Both the position numbers and the translations under genes were made by a program. Shown here one piece after another: positions 8,745 to 17,315 of a stretch of DNA of 64,000 nt (position 1 is its first letter; the number at the start of each line of letters is the position of its first letter). This DNA is from Candidatus Gastranaerophilales bacterium (GTDB lineage: Bacteria; Cyanobacteriota; Vampirovibrionia; Gastranaerophilales; Gastranaerophilaceae): assembly GCA_944323395.1 (NCBI GenBank), contig CALUSI010000003.1, forward strand, positions 62,001-126,000, in the 5' to 3' direction. The notes below the pieces were generated by a model. It did no database searches, was not told where the DNA came from, and saw only the letters and a program-made list of their open reading frames with translations.

Positions 8745-9071
8745 TTAATTACAATAAGTCATATTTCCATATGTGCTACAGGATGTACCATCTGAACCAT
8801 ATATTGTATTTCCGTATTGTGTATATGAAGTGCCGTCAGAACTATATATTGTATTTCCATATTGGGTATACGAAGTGCCGTCTGAACTATATGTTGTATT
8901 TCCGTATTGGGTATACGAAGTTCCGTCTGAACTATATATTGTATTTCCATATTGTGAATATGAAGTGCCGTCTGAACCATATATCGTATTACCGTAACGA
9001 GAGTATGATGTTGCATTGGCTGTTTCTGTAAACAAAAGAAGAATAAAAAAACTTAATAAGAATATTTTCAT
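8745..9071 (-). CDS. small secreted protein of 15-residue tandem repeats
   Basis: A 108-residue protein: a signal peptide (MKIFLLSFFILLLFTETANA) followed by five 15-residue repeats of the form SYxQYGNTIYxSDGT and a degenerate sixth ending in TYCN. Tyr, Gly, Ser, Asp, Asn and Thr dominate, as in beta-solenoid or adhesive surface repeats. Two Cys occur only in the last copy and could form a disulfide. GGAGT lies 7 nt before the ATG. No family is recognised. The 45-bp DNA repeat means copy number can change by slippage, so the length may vary between strains. Confidence 0.7.
   Translation of the reverse strand: MKIFLLSFFILLLFTETANATSYSRYGNTIYGSDGTSYSQYGNTIYSSDGTSYTQYGNTTYSSDGTSYTQYGNTIYSSDGTSYTQYGNTIYGSDGTSCSTYGNMTYCN
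8776..9000. repeat. five tandem 45-bp repeats inside the secreted-repeat gene
   Basis: Units begin at about 8776, 8821, 8866, 8911 and 8956, each 45 bp and differing by only a few bases. They encode the 15-residue protein repeat. The fourth to sixth codons of adjacent units are almost identical, suggesting recent expansion. Confidence 0.9.
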
Positions 9072-9425
9072 AAAATAACTCCATTTTTTGTATTTATATT
9101 TTTATATTACCCAACAAATCTTAATTTAAACAAAAAGTAAGTATCTAGAATGGTTAAAATTTTGTACCTTTTTTAACTAGAACAGTTAAAAGTATCAAAA
9201 AATAAGAACCGGTCTATAATTGAATTTTAACTTTTATAGCTCTTAACTGAAATTATTTTTGCTAAGCTTTTTTGAAAAAAGATTGTATATGAATGGACAA
9301 GGAAGATATGTAGTTAAGCTATTTCCCAAATTAGGGTTATGTATAAAGAGATGAAAACTCCACAAAACGTAATTTTATATGACTATAATATCCGTAATAA
9401 AGCAGAAAGATAAAAACAACAATTT
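9072..9425. other. gene-free stretch with a promoter and a weak hairpin
   Basis: On the minus strand TTGTTT (9133-9128), an 18-bp spacer and TAATAT (9109-9104) make a plausible promoter for the secreted-repeat gene. A bulged inverted repeat pairing CTA/TAG and GTTAAAA/TTTTAAC spans about 9145-9180. No coding region is supported. This stretch marks the left border of the radical SAM island. Confidence 0.45.
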
Positions 9426-10589
9426 TTATTTACTGAACGATAGTATTATTTTTTTTATTGTATTTGCCATTTCTCTGACATTATGTTCTTTCATCAGTAA
9501 AAGAGGATGAAATATGCTTATTAGTCTATTTTTAGCTATATCATCGGCATATATTATTTCTTTTTTTACATACTTTGTTTTTTCAATATTCCATAATCTA
9601 TGATTATAAATTGTAGTACCTATACCGATACCGACAGGAATTCCATTTTCTCTTAAGGAATCTATTATAATGTTTCTATTAATTAAGGGTTTTAAAAATT
9701 GAAAATTAAGAAGAAGAGGAAGAATATAAAAAGTTTGTGTTGTTGTATTTTCTCCTTTATTTTGTATTGAAATGGCATCTACATCTTGTAAAATGTCTTT
9801 AATTATTTCGGCATTTTTAGCTCTCAAGTTTAATTCATTAGTGAATCTCATAAGCTGACTGTATAAAATTGCTGACTGAAATTCTGTAAGCACATATTTT
9901 TTACACTTTAAATTATTTTCTAAAATTTCACAATCTTTTTCAAAAAAATCTCCGACGTGAGTATATTTTTCAATTCTTTTTGCTAGTTCTAGGTTATTTG
10001 TTATACAAATACCACCTTCTCCTGCTGTGATTAATTTTGATTGTTGGAAGCTAAATATTCCTATATCTCCAAAGGTTCCAACATGATTTCCTTTGTATTT
10101 TGCACCATGCGCCTGTGCACAGTCTTCGATTATTGATATATTATTTTCTTTTGCAATCTTTACAATTTTGTCGATTTCGCATACTGATGAATATATATGT
10201 ACAATGATAATAGCTTTTGTTTTTCTATTTATTGCTTGTTCAATTGCTTTCGGAGATATACATAAAGTATCCTTATCAACATCTACGATAACTGGTATAG
10301 CTCCCATATGCGATACAATTGTTGCAGTTGTAATCCAAGTTATAGCAGGGACAATAACTTCATCACCTTCCTTTATATTTATAGCAGCAAGAGATGCTTC
10401 TATCGCAGCTGTCCCACTTGTGGTCATTATTCCATATTTAGCATTTGTATATTTGCAAAATTCTTTTAAAAATTTCTGTTCGTATATTCCGTGCCATGAC
10501 CAATAAGCGTGACGATATGCATCTAATAAACAGATGATGTCATTATAGTTGGTTTGAGGCCATTTTAAATATTTTGTGTAATCTTTCAA
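9426..10589 (-). CDS. DegT/DnrJ/EryC1/StrS-family PLP aminotransferase
   Basis: A 387-residue protein of the usual family length. It starts at TTG with GGAGG 8 nt upstream. Visible motifs are TSGTAAIEA (about 56-64) for phosphate binding, EDCAQAHGA for cofactor contact, and FSFQQSKLITAGEGG with the Schiff-base lysine at K185. Family members transfer an amino group to keto sugars or keto-cyclitols that are then built into surface glycans or natural products. The QQSK form resembles the branch including scyllo-inosose and AHBA-type enzymes, but the substrate cannot be fixed. It is the first gene of the accessory island and is divergent from the first radical SAM gene. Confidence 0.88.
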   Translation of the reverse strand: MKDYTKYLKWPQTNYNDIICLLDAYRHAYWSWHGIYEQKFLKEFCKYTNAKYGIMTTSGTAAIEASLAAINIKEGDEVIVPAITWITTATIVSHMGAIPVIVDVDKDTLCISPKAIEQAINRKTKAIIIVHIYSSVCEIDKIVKIAKENNISIIEDCAQAHGAKYKGNHVGTFGDIGIFSFQQSKLITAGEGGICITNNLELAKRIEKYTHVGDFFEKDCEILENNLKCKKYVLTEFQSAILYSQLMRFTNELNLRAKNAEIIKDILQDVDAISIQNKGENTTTQTFYILPLLLNFQFLKPLINRNIIIDSLRENGIPVGIGIGTTIYNHRLWNIEKTKYVKKEIIYADDIAKNRLISIFHPLLLMKEHNVREMANTIKKIILSFSK

Positions 10590-10719
10590 TTATTTCCTCC
10601 ATTTGTATTTAACAATCAGATTATATAATATTTATTTGATGTTTGCATTTATAGTAATATTCTTGACAGATATTTTACAATGTTTTAAATTATCTTTGTA
10701 AAAATGTATTGGTGATATT

Positions 10720-11736
10720 TTGTTATATAATTTAGAAAAAAAAAGGCTAGTTAAAGAGTTTAATCAAAAGTGGGCGAATAAAGAACTTTATTTTTGTCAA
10801 AGTATTTATTCAGAGTTAAATCTTGCGTATTCAATGATACGTGCTTGTTGCATGTGTACCATGGATCCTTTTACTCCGCCAATTTTCTATAAATCAGAAA
10901 ATAATGACTATAGTTCATTGAATTTAAAACAATATTTTCGCCAACTTAATAGAATTATGACTTGGAATCAGTCAGAAAAATCTGTGTGTTCTGGATGCAA
11001 GTTTTTTAAGAAGGGTCTTGTTCCTAACATTGAAGAAGAAGGTAATATCAAGCTATTATCTATAAATAATTTTACTGTTTGTAATTCAAATTGTATATAT
11101 TGTTCTTGTAATGTAAAAGCTTATGATAATTCATATAAGTTGTTGCCTATTATAAAGCGCTTTATTTCATATGGATTAATCAATTCTGACACTGTCGTAA
11201 ACTGGGGTGGGGGTGAACCTTTAATTTGCTCTGAATTTGATAGTTGTGCAAACTTTTTTATTAAGAAAAAGATAAAACAAAATATTAATTCTTCTGGTAT
11301 AAAATTTTCGGACTTGATTTTATATGGAATGAGGAATAATTTAATTACTGTCCAAATTAGTCCTGACGCAGGGACGCCAGAAACCTATTTACGAATAAAA
11401 CGACAAAATGGATTTGATATTGTATGGGAAAACATAAAACGCTATGCACAATTTCCTGATAAAATTGTAGTAAAATATATAATATTTTCTATGAATAGTA
11501 ATGAATATGATATTAGAAAATTTATTGCAAAATGTATTGAATCCAATATCAAAAAAATAGTTATAGATGCAGAACATAATAGTTCAAACGGTACTTTTTG
11601 TAAGTTTGGAAAGATTGGTGAACAAGAATTGCAGATGGCTATATTGTTAAAAAAGCTGGCACAACAAAATTCTATTGAATATACATTGTCTCATCAATGG
11701 ACTAATGAAAATATTAAAATTATAGAAGAAGCATAA
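10720..11736 (+). CDS. radical SAM protein with N-terminal SPASM-like Cys region
   Basis: 338 residues, starting at TTG. A Cys-rich region (RACCMCTM and CSGCKFF, about 40-95) comes before the radical SAM domain rather than after it. The [4Fe-4S]-SAM cluster motif is canonical CX3CX2C (CNSNCIYC, about 122-129), followed by GGGEPL. It closely resembles the protein at 14460-15485 in order and spacing, for example FNQKWANKELYFC versus FNKKWAGKELYFC, so the two are paralogues. The early cysteines may bind an auxiliary cluster. Substrate unknown; the gene sits among glycosyl-tailoring genes. Confidence 0.82.
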   Translation: MLYNLEKKRLVKEFNQKWANKELYFCQSIYSELNLAYSMIRACCMCTMDPFTPPIFYKSENNDYSSLNLKQYFRQLNRIMTWNQSEKSVCSGCKFFKKGLVPNIEEEGNIKLLSINNFTVCNSNCIYCSCNVKAYDNSYKLLPIIKRFISYGLINSDTVVNWGGGEPLICSEFDSCANFFIKKKIKQNINSSGIKFSDLILYGMRNNLITVQISPDAGTPETYLRIKRQNGFDIVWENIKRYAQFPDKIVVKYIIFSMNSNEYDIRKFIAKCIESNIKKIVIDAEHNSSNGTFCKFGKIGEQELQMAILLKKLAQQNSIEYTLSHQWTNENIKIIEEA

Positions 11737-11779
11737 CAATAATATCTTTGTGTTAGTATAATATTATGTGGAGTACCAT

Positions 11780-13447
11780 ATGAAAGCATTATTTATAAAT
11801 CCGCCAACTTGGTTTAATATGTTCCCACCATTGGCATTACCCATACTTGCTGGTTACCTCAAAACACTAAATCACAAAACTCAGATTATTGATTTAAATA
11901 TAGAATTTTATCATTTTATTTTTTCTGATAAATTTATACGAAAATTTATTTCACTTTTTTCTTCATTAGAAAAAGAAGTGAGTATGTATAGTATGGATTA
12001 TAAGGCGGATGGAATTAAGGATAAAGATGAAAAAATTAAAATATATTCTGAAATAATACAATATGCACGTAAAACAGGATATGACATATATAAGACTAGA
12101 GAATATTGTAAGGAATATAAGAGGATTACTAAAGATAAAAACAGATATTTTAATTCTTGGGAAGTAAAAATATATCATCATAAGGTACTTATATATAGTG
12201 AGTTACTTTTAAAATTACAGAATATATACAAAAATTTATTTCAAGAATTTTTTAGCAAATGGATTGATAAAGTTTTAAGAGTAGACGCTGATTTTATAGG
12301 GTTGTCAATGAGTGATGTTGATCAGTTTTTTTACTCTATAAAAATAGCAAAATTGCTTAAAAAAAGAACGAAAGTTCCAATATGTTTTGGCGGTACGTGT
12401 ATAAATTATTTCTATGATAAAAAAATAAGTGATAAATTGAAATTTCATAAGCAGGTTGCGGATTTTGTGATTTTTGGTTCCGGAGAATTTCCAATTTCTG
12501 ATATTGCAGATTATATTGAAGGTAAAATTAAAATCTCTCAAATCAGAAATGTTGAGTATGTGGATGAAAATGGGAATTTACAAAGAAACAAAAGTAAGTT
12601 AAAAGGAATAATACCTAAATATATAACTAAATATGATGATTTTGATTTTAGAAAGTATTTTACCCCAATTATGGTTTTGTCTGTAGAAACAACAAAAGGA
12701 TGTTATTGGCATAAATGTTCTTTCTGTACAAGACCAACATTACATGATGGATTTCTTTTTAGAAAGCCTGAAGATGTTGCTGATGAATTGGAAATTTTAA
12801 GTAAAAAGTATAATGTTAAATATTTTCATCTTATGGATGATTGTATTCCTACAAAATATGCAGAGAAACTTGCATCAATAATAATAGAAAAACAATTAGA
12901 TATTAATTATATGACATTTCTGAGATTTGAAGAGGATATGTCAGAGGATTTTTTAAAGCTATTGTATGATTCTGGTTTGCGTTTGGTTATATGGGGATTA
13001 GAAAGTACAAATGATGAAAGATTAAATTATATAAATAAGGGTTTAAATATAAAAACAGCTAAAAAGATTTTACAAATTGCTTCTAAGATAGGTATTAAAA
13101 ATAATATTACATTGATAGTTGATTTTCCAAATGAAACAGAAAGCGAATTACAGTGTACTTTGGATTTTATTCATAATTATTCAGACTATATATATTTTGC
13201 ACATATTCATCAGTTTCAATTGTTAGAAAATACTATGATGTTTAATCATCCGGAAAAGTATAATATATCAAAAGCCTTTGTCCAAAAGACAATTAGAACA
13301 GGTTATGCAAAAAATACAGATACAGACAAATATGAAAATATAATTGAAGAAACAAATATAAAATCAATGATGAAAGGTGCACCTCCTGGTTGTCTGTTTA
13401 CAACCGGCGGTTCTTTATTATATGCAATTAGGAACAACATAATATAA
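11780..13447 (+). CDS. B12-binding-type radical SAM protein, CX4CX2C family (copy 1)
   Basis: 555 residues. ATG 11780 is preferred over a GTG 12 nt upstream because GGAG lies 7 nt before it. The N-terminal part (about 1-290) looks like the Rossmann-type domain of cobalamin-binding radical SAM proteins, opening with ALFINPPTW and DLNIEFY; no DxHxxG motif is seen. The radical SAM domain follows, with C308, C313 and C316 in GCYWHKCSFC, i.e. CX4CX2C. Later IWGLESTND and NKGLNIKTA are typical of this class. Enzymes of this type often methylate carbons or catalyse rearrangements. This copy is more diverged from the FPPQW copies at 21725, 24992 and 27817. Substrate unknown. Confidence 0.85.
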   Translation: MKALFINPPTWFNMFPPLALPILAGYLKTLNHKTQIIDLNIEFYHFIFSDKFIRKFISLFSSLEKEVSMYSMDYKADGIKDKDEKIKIYSEIIQYARKTGYDIYKTREYCKEYKRITKDKNRYFNSWEVKIYHHKVLIYSELLLKLQNIYKNLFQEFFSKWIDKVLRVDADFIGLSMSDVDQFFYSIKIAKLLKKRTKVPICFGGTCINYFYDKKISDKLKFHKQVADFVIFGSGEFPISDIADYIEGKIKISQIRNVEYVDENGNLQRNKSKLKGIIPKYITKYDDFDFRKYFTPIMVLSVETTKGCYWHKCSFCTRPTLHDGFLFRKPEDVADELEILSKKYNVKYFHLMDDCIPTKYAEKLASIIIEKQLDINYMTFLRFEEDMSEDFLKLLYDSGLRLVIWGLESTNDERLNYINKGLNIKTAKKILQIASKIGIKNNITLIVDFPNETESELQCTLDFIHNYSDYIYFAHIHQFQLLENTMMFNHPEKYNISKAFVQKTIRTGYAKNTDTDKYENIIEETNIKSMMKGAPPGCLFTTGGSLLYAIRNNII

Positions 13448-13532
13448 CTTGTTTAAGATAATATGTTTTTTTTATTGATTATGCTAAAATTATTTCGTTC
13501 TTACTGTAGTAAAGAAAAAAAGAGTATAACTA

Positions 13533-14453
13533 ATGAGAAATATATATATAATAGGAGTTACGCATACTACGGATGGTATTGCAGCTATAGTAAAGCATAC
13601 TTTGTCACATATTATTTATGCAAATAAAAACAATCTAATTCCTATAGTTGATTTAAAACATTATAAAAATCCATATTATAAGGATTTGAGAGAATTTAAA
13701 GACAATATATGGGAGTATTATTTTCAACAGCCAAATGGTTTGACTTTGGATGATATAAGTGATGATGATAATGTTATTTTAAGCAAGAATACTTTTTTGC
13801 CTGATAAAAGATATTCTTTTCCTGTTTCTATGTTGCCGATATATCCAAAAAGATGGGAACCAAACTCATTAGTGGATGAATATAAAAAATATCTTGTGTT
13901 CAATAAAGAAATGCAAATATATTTGGAAAATGGACTCAAAGAAAAAATAGGTGATAAAAGAAATATATTGGGAATTCTTTGTAGAGGTACCGATTATCAT
14001 TCTTTAAAACCATATTGTCATCCAATACAACCATCACCGGAAATAGTTATAAATAAGGCTAAGGAGTTATTAAAAAAAATAAATTATGAAAAAATATATC
14101 TGGCAACAGAAGATGATCAAATATACAATCGTTTTCTTTCTGAGTTTGGTGACATGATGATTCCAAATACTCAGTATAAATATGATAAAATTCCTTTAAA
14201 GCATTATTTGACACAAATTAAAACAGATAGAAAAAATCACCATTATACACTTGCAAAAGAATATCTTTTATCATTATACATATTATCTTCGTGCAAATAT
14301 TTTATTGGTGGTCGCACAAGTGGAACATCACTTGTATACCTTATGACGAAAGGTTTTGATTATGAGTATATTTGGTCTTTAGGGTATTATGATGTTCGTT
14401 ATAAACTCAAGGAATATTTTTTTAGTTGGCTTTCTCGATTTTTTAGAGGTTAA
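13533..14453 (+). CDS. fucosyltransferase-like glycosyltransferase (GT23/O-FucT fold)
   Basis: A 306-residue protein. GILCRGTDY (about 149-157) corresponds to the conserved Arg-containing GDP-fucose-binding motif of the alpha-1,6 and O-fucosyltransferase superfamily. IYLATEDDQIY (about 188-198) and FIGGRTSGTSLVYLM (about 258-272) match its later motifs. No membrane segment is seen, so it probably acts in the cytosol on a lipid-linked or nucleotide-activated glycan. The start is ATG; the Shine-Dalgarno is weak. It lies between two radical SAM genes and supports a glycan role for the island. Fucose as donor sugar is inferred from the family. Confidence 0.7.
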   Translation: MRNIYIIGVTHTTDGIAAIVKHTLSHIIYANKNNLIPIVDLKHYKNPYYKDLREFKDNIWEYYFQQPNGLTLDDISDDDNVILSKNTFLPDKRYSFPVSMLPIYPKRWEPNSLVDEYKKYLVFNKEMQIYLENGLKEKIGDKRNILGILCRGTDYHSLKPYCHPIQPSPEIVINKAKELLKKINYEKIYLATEDDQIYNRFLSEFGDMMIPNTQYKYDKIPLKHYLTQIKTDRKNHHYTLAKEYLLSLYILSSCKYFIGGRTSGTSLVYLMTKGFDYEYIWSLGYYDVRYKLKEYFFSWLSRFFRG

Positions 14454-14459
14454 TTGATA

Positions 14460-15485
14460 ATGATAAATATTTTTTTTAACTTTTATAAAAGGTTTTTACT
14501 ATTTCAATTTAATAAAAAATGGGCAGGCAAAGAGTTGTATTTTTGCCCAAGTCTGTTTTCAGAAATTAATTTTACGTATTCAATGGTTAGAGTGTGTTGT
14601 CTATGTACATTAGAACCATATACTCCACCAATTATGTATGTTGCAAAACATCATAATTATGACAAATTTGACTTGAAAGAATATTTAAAACAACTGGATA
14701 GGATAATGACTTTAAACCAAACAAATAAGGCTGTTTGTGATGGTTGTGATTTTTTTAAAAAACAAAAGGTACCAAACTTGGAGTTTGAAGGAAATATTAA
14801 GAGATTTTCTTTTAATCATTTTACAAAATGCAATGCAAATTGTGTATATTGTTCTTGTATCGTAAAAACTCAGGATGTTCCCTTTGATATTCTTCCTATA
14901 ATAAAAAAGTTTGAAAAGGCAAAACTAATAGGTGAAGATTGTTTGTTTAATTGGGCAGGTGGAGAACCTGTTGTATGTAAGGATTTTGACAGGTGTTGTT
15001 CATACCTATATGAAAGAAAGTATAAGCAAGTCATTAATTCTTCTGGAATATTATACAATGATCTGGTAGAAAAATGTTTGGCAAATGGTACTGCAAATTT
15101 AATAATAAGCGTTGATTCCGGAACCAGAGAAACATATAAAACTGTAAAACGAGTTGATTGTTTCGATGTTGTTTGGGAAAATATAAAAAGGTATGCTAAG
15201 TATTCAGATAATTTAACTATAAAATATGTGTTTTTCTCATTAAACAGTAATGAAAATGATATTAGAGGTTTTATTGATAAATGTCTATGGGCAGGAGTTA
15301 AAAATATAGCGATTACAGTAGAAAATAATACTTCTCATGGTGATGGAAGTCATTTTGGTCCAATTACTGAAAAAGAGATAAATATGGCTATTTTGCTAAG
15401 AAAATTAGCAATTAAAAATTCTATAAATTATAAAATTTGGCATATGTGGAAAGAAGAGAATGTAAAAAAGATAGAACAAGGATAG
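14460..15485 (+). CDS. radical SAM protein with N-terminal SPASM-like Cys region (paralogue)
   Basis: 341 residues. ATG 14460 is chosen with AGAGG 9 nt upstream; a TTG two codons earlier is too close to that site. The layout is the same as the protein at 10720-11736: Cys-rich region first (RVCCLCTL, CDGCDFFKK), then CNANCVYC (CX3CX2C, about 127-134) and AGGEPV. The two proteins align along nearly the whole length, so the pair arose by duplication and flanks the copy-1 radical SAM and fucosyltransferase-like genes. Substrate unknown. Confidence 0.82.
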   Translation: MINIFFNFYKRFLLFQFNKKWAGKELYFCPSLFSEINFTYSMVRVCCLCTLEPYTPPIMYVAKHHNYDKFDLKEYLKQLDRIMTLNQTNKAVCDGCDFFKKQKVPNLEFEGNIKRFSFNHFTKCNANCVYCSCIVKTQDVPFDILPIIKKFEKAKLIGEDCLFNWAGGEPVVCKDFDRCCSYLYERKYKQVINSSGILYNDLVEKCLANGTANLIISVDSGTRETYKTVKRVDCFDVVWENIKRYAKYSDNLTIKYVFFSLNSNENDIRGFIDKCLWAGVKNIAITVENNTSHGDGSHFGPITEKEINMAILLRKLAIKNSINYKIWHMWKEENVKKIEQG

Positions 15486-15489
15486 TTAG

Positions 15490-16461
15490 GTGAATAGTAA
15501 ATTTATAAAAAAAATCCTTATAATAAATATAGTTATTCTTATTATTATTTATTTGTCTTTTGATATTTATTTCTTTATATATATGTCAAAAAAAGAAAAT
15601 ATGCTCTTAAATAATACCATTTCCTATATAAAAGCATATATATCAAGGTATAATCTAAATTATAAATCAGCTTTTGAAAGAAAATATATTACACGTATAC
15701 AACAAAAAAAAGAAGTTCAAGAACGTTTCCTCACAAATGCAAATTCAAAGTTTTCTCCGATTGTTTTATTGGGTTGTTCTTATGCATATGGTCAACATTT
15801 GACAAATCAAGAAGCTTTTTCTGGACAACTTGCCACAAATACGGATCGTCCAGTATATAATTTAGCTTTTATTGGAGCTGGAATTCAGCATATAATATAT
15901 ATTCTAAGTAATGAAAAAATTAAAAATAAAATTAAGAATCCAGAATATGTAATATATGTTTTTATATCTGATCATGTTAATCGTTTGTATACAGGTTGCG
16001 GATACTCTGTAATTGATTATTTGTACTATAAAATTCAAAAAAAAGAATTAGTTATTAATGAATTATATTCTTATATTATGCGGTTACCAATTCCATTTAT
16101 TATAAGTCAAATTGTTTATGAACAATATAATAAAATGCCAAATGTCCAAATGAAAAAAAACAATTTGCTGGAAAAGCATATGTACAAGATTAATGATTAT
16201 ATAAAAAGAAATTGGAAAGATACAAAATTTGTCATATTTATGTATGAACCATCGCCTGAGATGGATAATATAATTCCTAATCTTCAAAAAAAAGGAATTT
16301 ATATTATTTATTTAGATGAAATTCTAAAAGAAAAAAATATTGTTTTTGATTCTACATTTAAACTCCCAAAAGAAATTGATAAGTTTCAACATCCATCTGC
16401 GAGCGCTTGGGAGAAAATAACACCAGTATTTCTACAAAATATAAAAAAGATTGATTTATAA
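15490..16461 (+). CDS. membrane-anchored SGNH/GDSL hydrolase-like protein
   Basis: 323 residues starting at GTG, 4 nt after the previous gene. One N-terminal transmembrane segment (about 8-32) precedes an extracytoplasmic domain. GCSYAYG (about 94-100) carries the likely nucleophile Ser, as in block I of SGNH enzymes. A Gly/Asn block follows, then KFQHPSASAW near residue 300 with the likely catalytic His. Such proteins remove or add acyl groups on surface polysaccharides. The motifs are diverged, so activity is uncertain. It is probably co-transcribed with the flanking radical SAM genes. Confidence 0.65.
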   Translation: MNSKFIKKILIINIVILIIIYLSFDIYFFIYMSKKENMLLNNTISYIKAYISRYNLNYKSAFERKYITRIQQKKEVQERFLTNANSKFSPIVLLGCSYAYGQHLTNQEAFSGQLATNTDRPVYNLAFIGAGIQHIIYILSNEKIKNKIKNPEYVIYVFISDHVNRLYTGCGYSVIDYLYYKIQKKELVINELYSYIMRLPIPFIISQIVYEQYNKMPNVQMKKNNLLEKHMYKINDYIKRNWKDTKFVIFMYEPSPEMDNIIPNLQKKGIYIIYLDEILKEKNIVFDSTFKLPKEIDKFQHPSASAWEKITPVFLQNIKKIDL

Positions 16462-16472
16462 GGAGAGAAAAT

Positions 16473-17315
16473 TTGAACTTTTTAAAAACAATTCGCTTCC
16501 ATATAAAAAAATATTTTATATTTAAAAAATTTAAATTTCACTTTTGTGTTTATTTAACCGAGCATTGTAATCTAAACTGTCAAATGTGTAATACATTTTC
16601 TCCGATTGCAGAACCAGCTTATTATAATGTAGAACATTATGAAATAGATTGTGAGAAACTGTCAAAATTATTAAAAAAACGTACTCATAAAATTATTTTA
16701 ATGGGAGGAGAACCATTATTGCATCCAGAATTGGTAAAATTTATGAAGATAACAAGGAAGTTATTTCCTAGCTATACTACAAAAATCGAACTTTTGACTA
16801 ATGGAATTTTGTTATTGAGTATGTCGGATGAGTTTTGGCAAACGATAAAAAAATATAATATTGAGCTTACATTAACAAAGTATCCTATAGATTTGGATTA
16901 TAAAAAGATAGAACAAAAGGCTTGTACATATAATATTGATATTTCATATCACAAAGGTTTTATTGGAGAAATTGAACGAAAAAGTTATAAATATAATCTT
17001 GATGAAACAGGTAGCCAAGATATTAAAAATGCATATTATTGTAAATCCGGATCTGTCTCGGTTTTAAAATATGGAAAGCTATATAAATGTCCTATTTGTG
17101 CTAGTATTAATAATTTTAATCAATATTTTAATAAAAATCTGGAACGTGTTGATGCAGACTATATTGATTTGGCTAATAAGCATAAAATTAATGATATTTT
17201 TATGTTTTTATATAAACCAAGCCCGTTTTGTCGATACTGCATTGTAAAAAAGAATGGAGAAACTATTGTTACTGACTGGGATTTTTCTAAAAAAGATATA
17301 AAAGAATGGACTTAA
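16473..17315 (+). CDS. radical SAM protein with C-terminal SPASM-like domain
   Basis: 280 residues starting at TTG, with AAGGAGAG 5 nt upstream. The cluster motif is canonical CX3CX2C (CNLNCQMC, about 32-39), followed by GGEPLLHP (about 79-86). Further cysteines near the C-terminus (YYCKSGS, KCPICAS, FCRYC) would hold an auxiliary cluster. The protein at 20857-21627 shares the same plan, including the unusual LLHP and LTTNGILL-type stretches, and is a paralogue. The gene overlaps the convergent copy-2 B12-type gene by 4 nt. Substrate unknown. Confidence 0.82.
   Translation: MNFLKTIRFHIKKYFIFKKFKFHFCVYLTEHCNLNCQMCNTFSPIAEPAYYNVEHYEIDCEKLSKLLKKRTHKIILMGGEPLLHPELVKFMKITRKLFPSYTTKIELLTNGILLLSMSDEFWQTIKKYNIELTLTKYPIDLDYKKIEQKACTYNIDISYHKGFIGEIERKSYKYNLDETGSQDIKNAYYCKSGSVSVLKYGKLYKCPICASINNFNQYFNKNLERVDADYIDLANKHKINDIFMFLYKPSPFCRYCIVKKNGETIVTDWDFSKKDIKEWT

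Noticed and set aside
8776-9000. Regular 45-bp repeats considered as a CRISPR array
   Set aside because: The units are directly contiguous with no unique spacers and encode an in-frame protein repeat with a signal peptide.
8759-9031. Several overlapping reading frames on both strands in the repeat gene
   Set aside because: A repeat length divisible by three leaves all frames open; only the minus-strand frame 8745-9071 has a signal peptide and Shine-Dalgarno.
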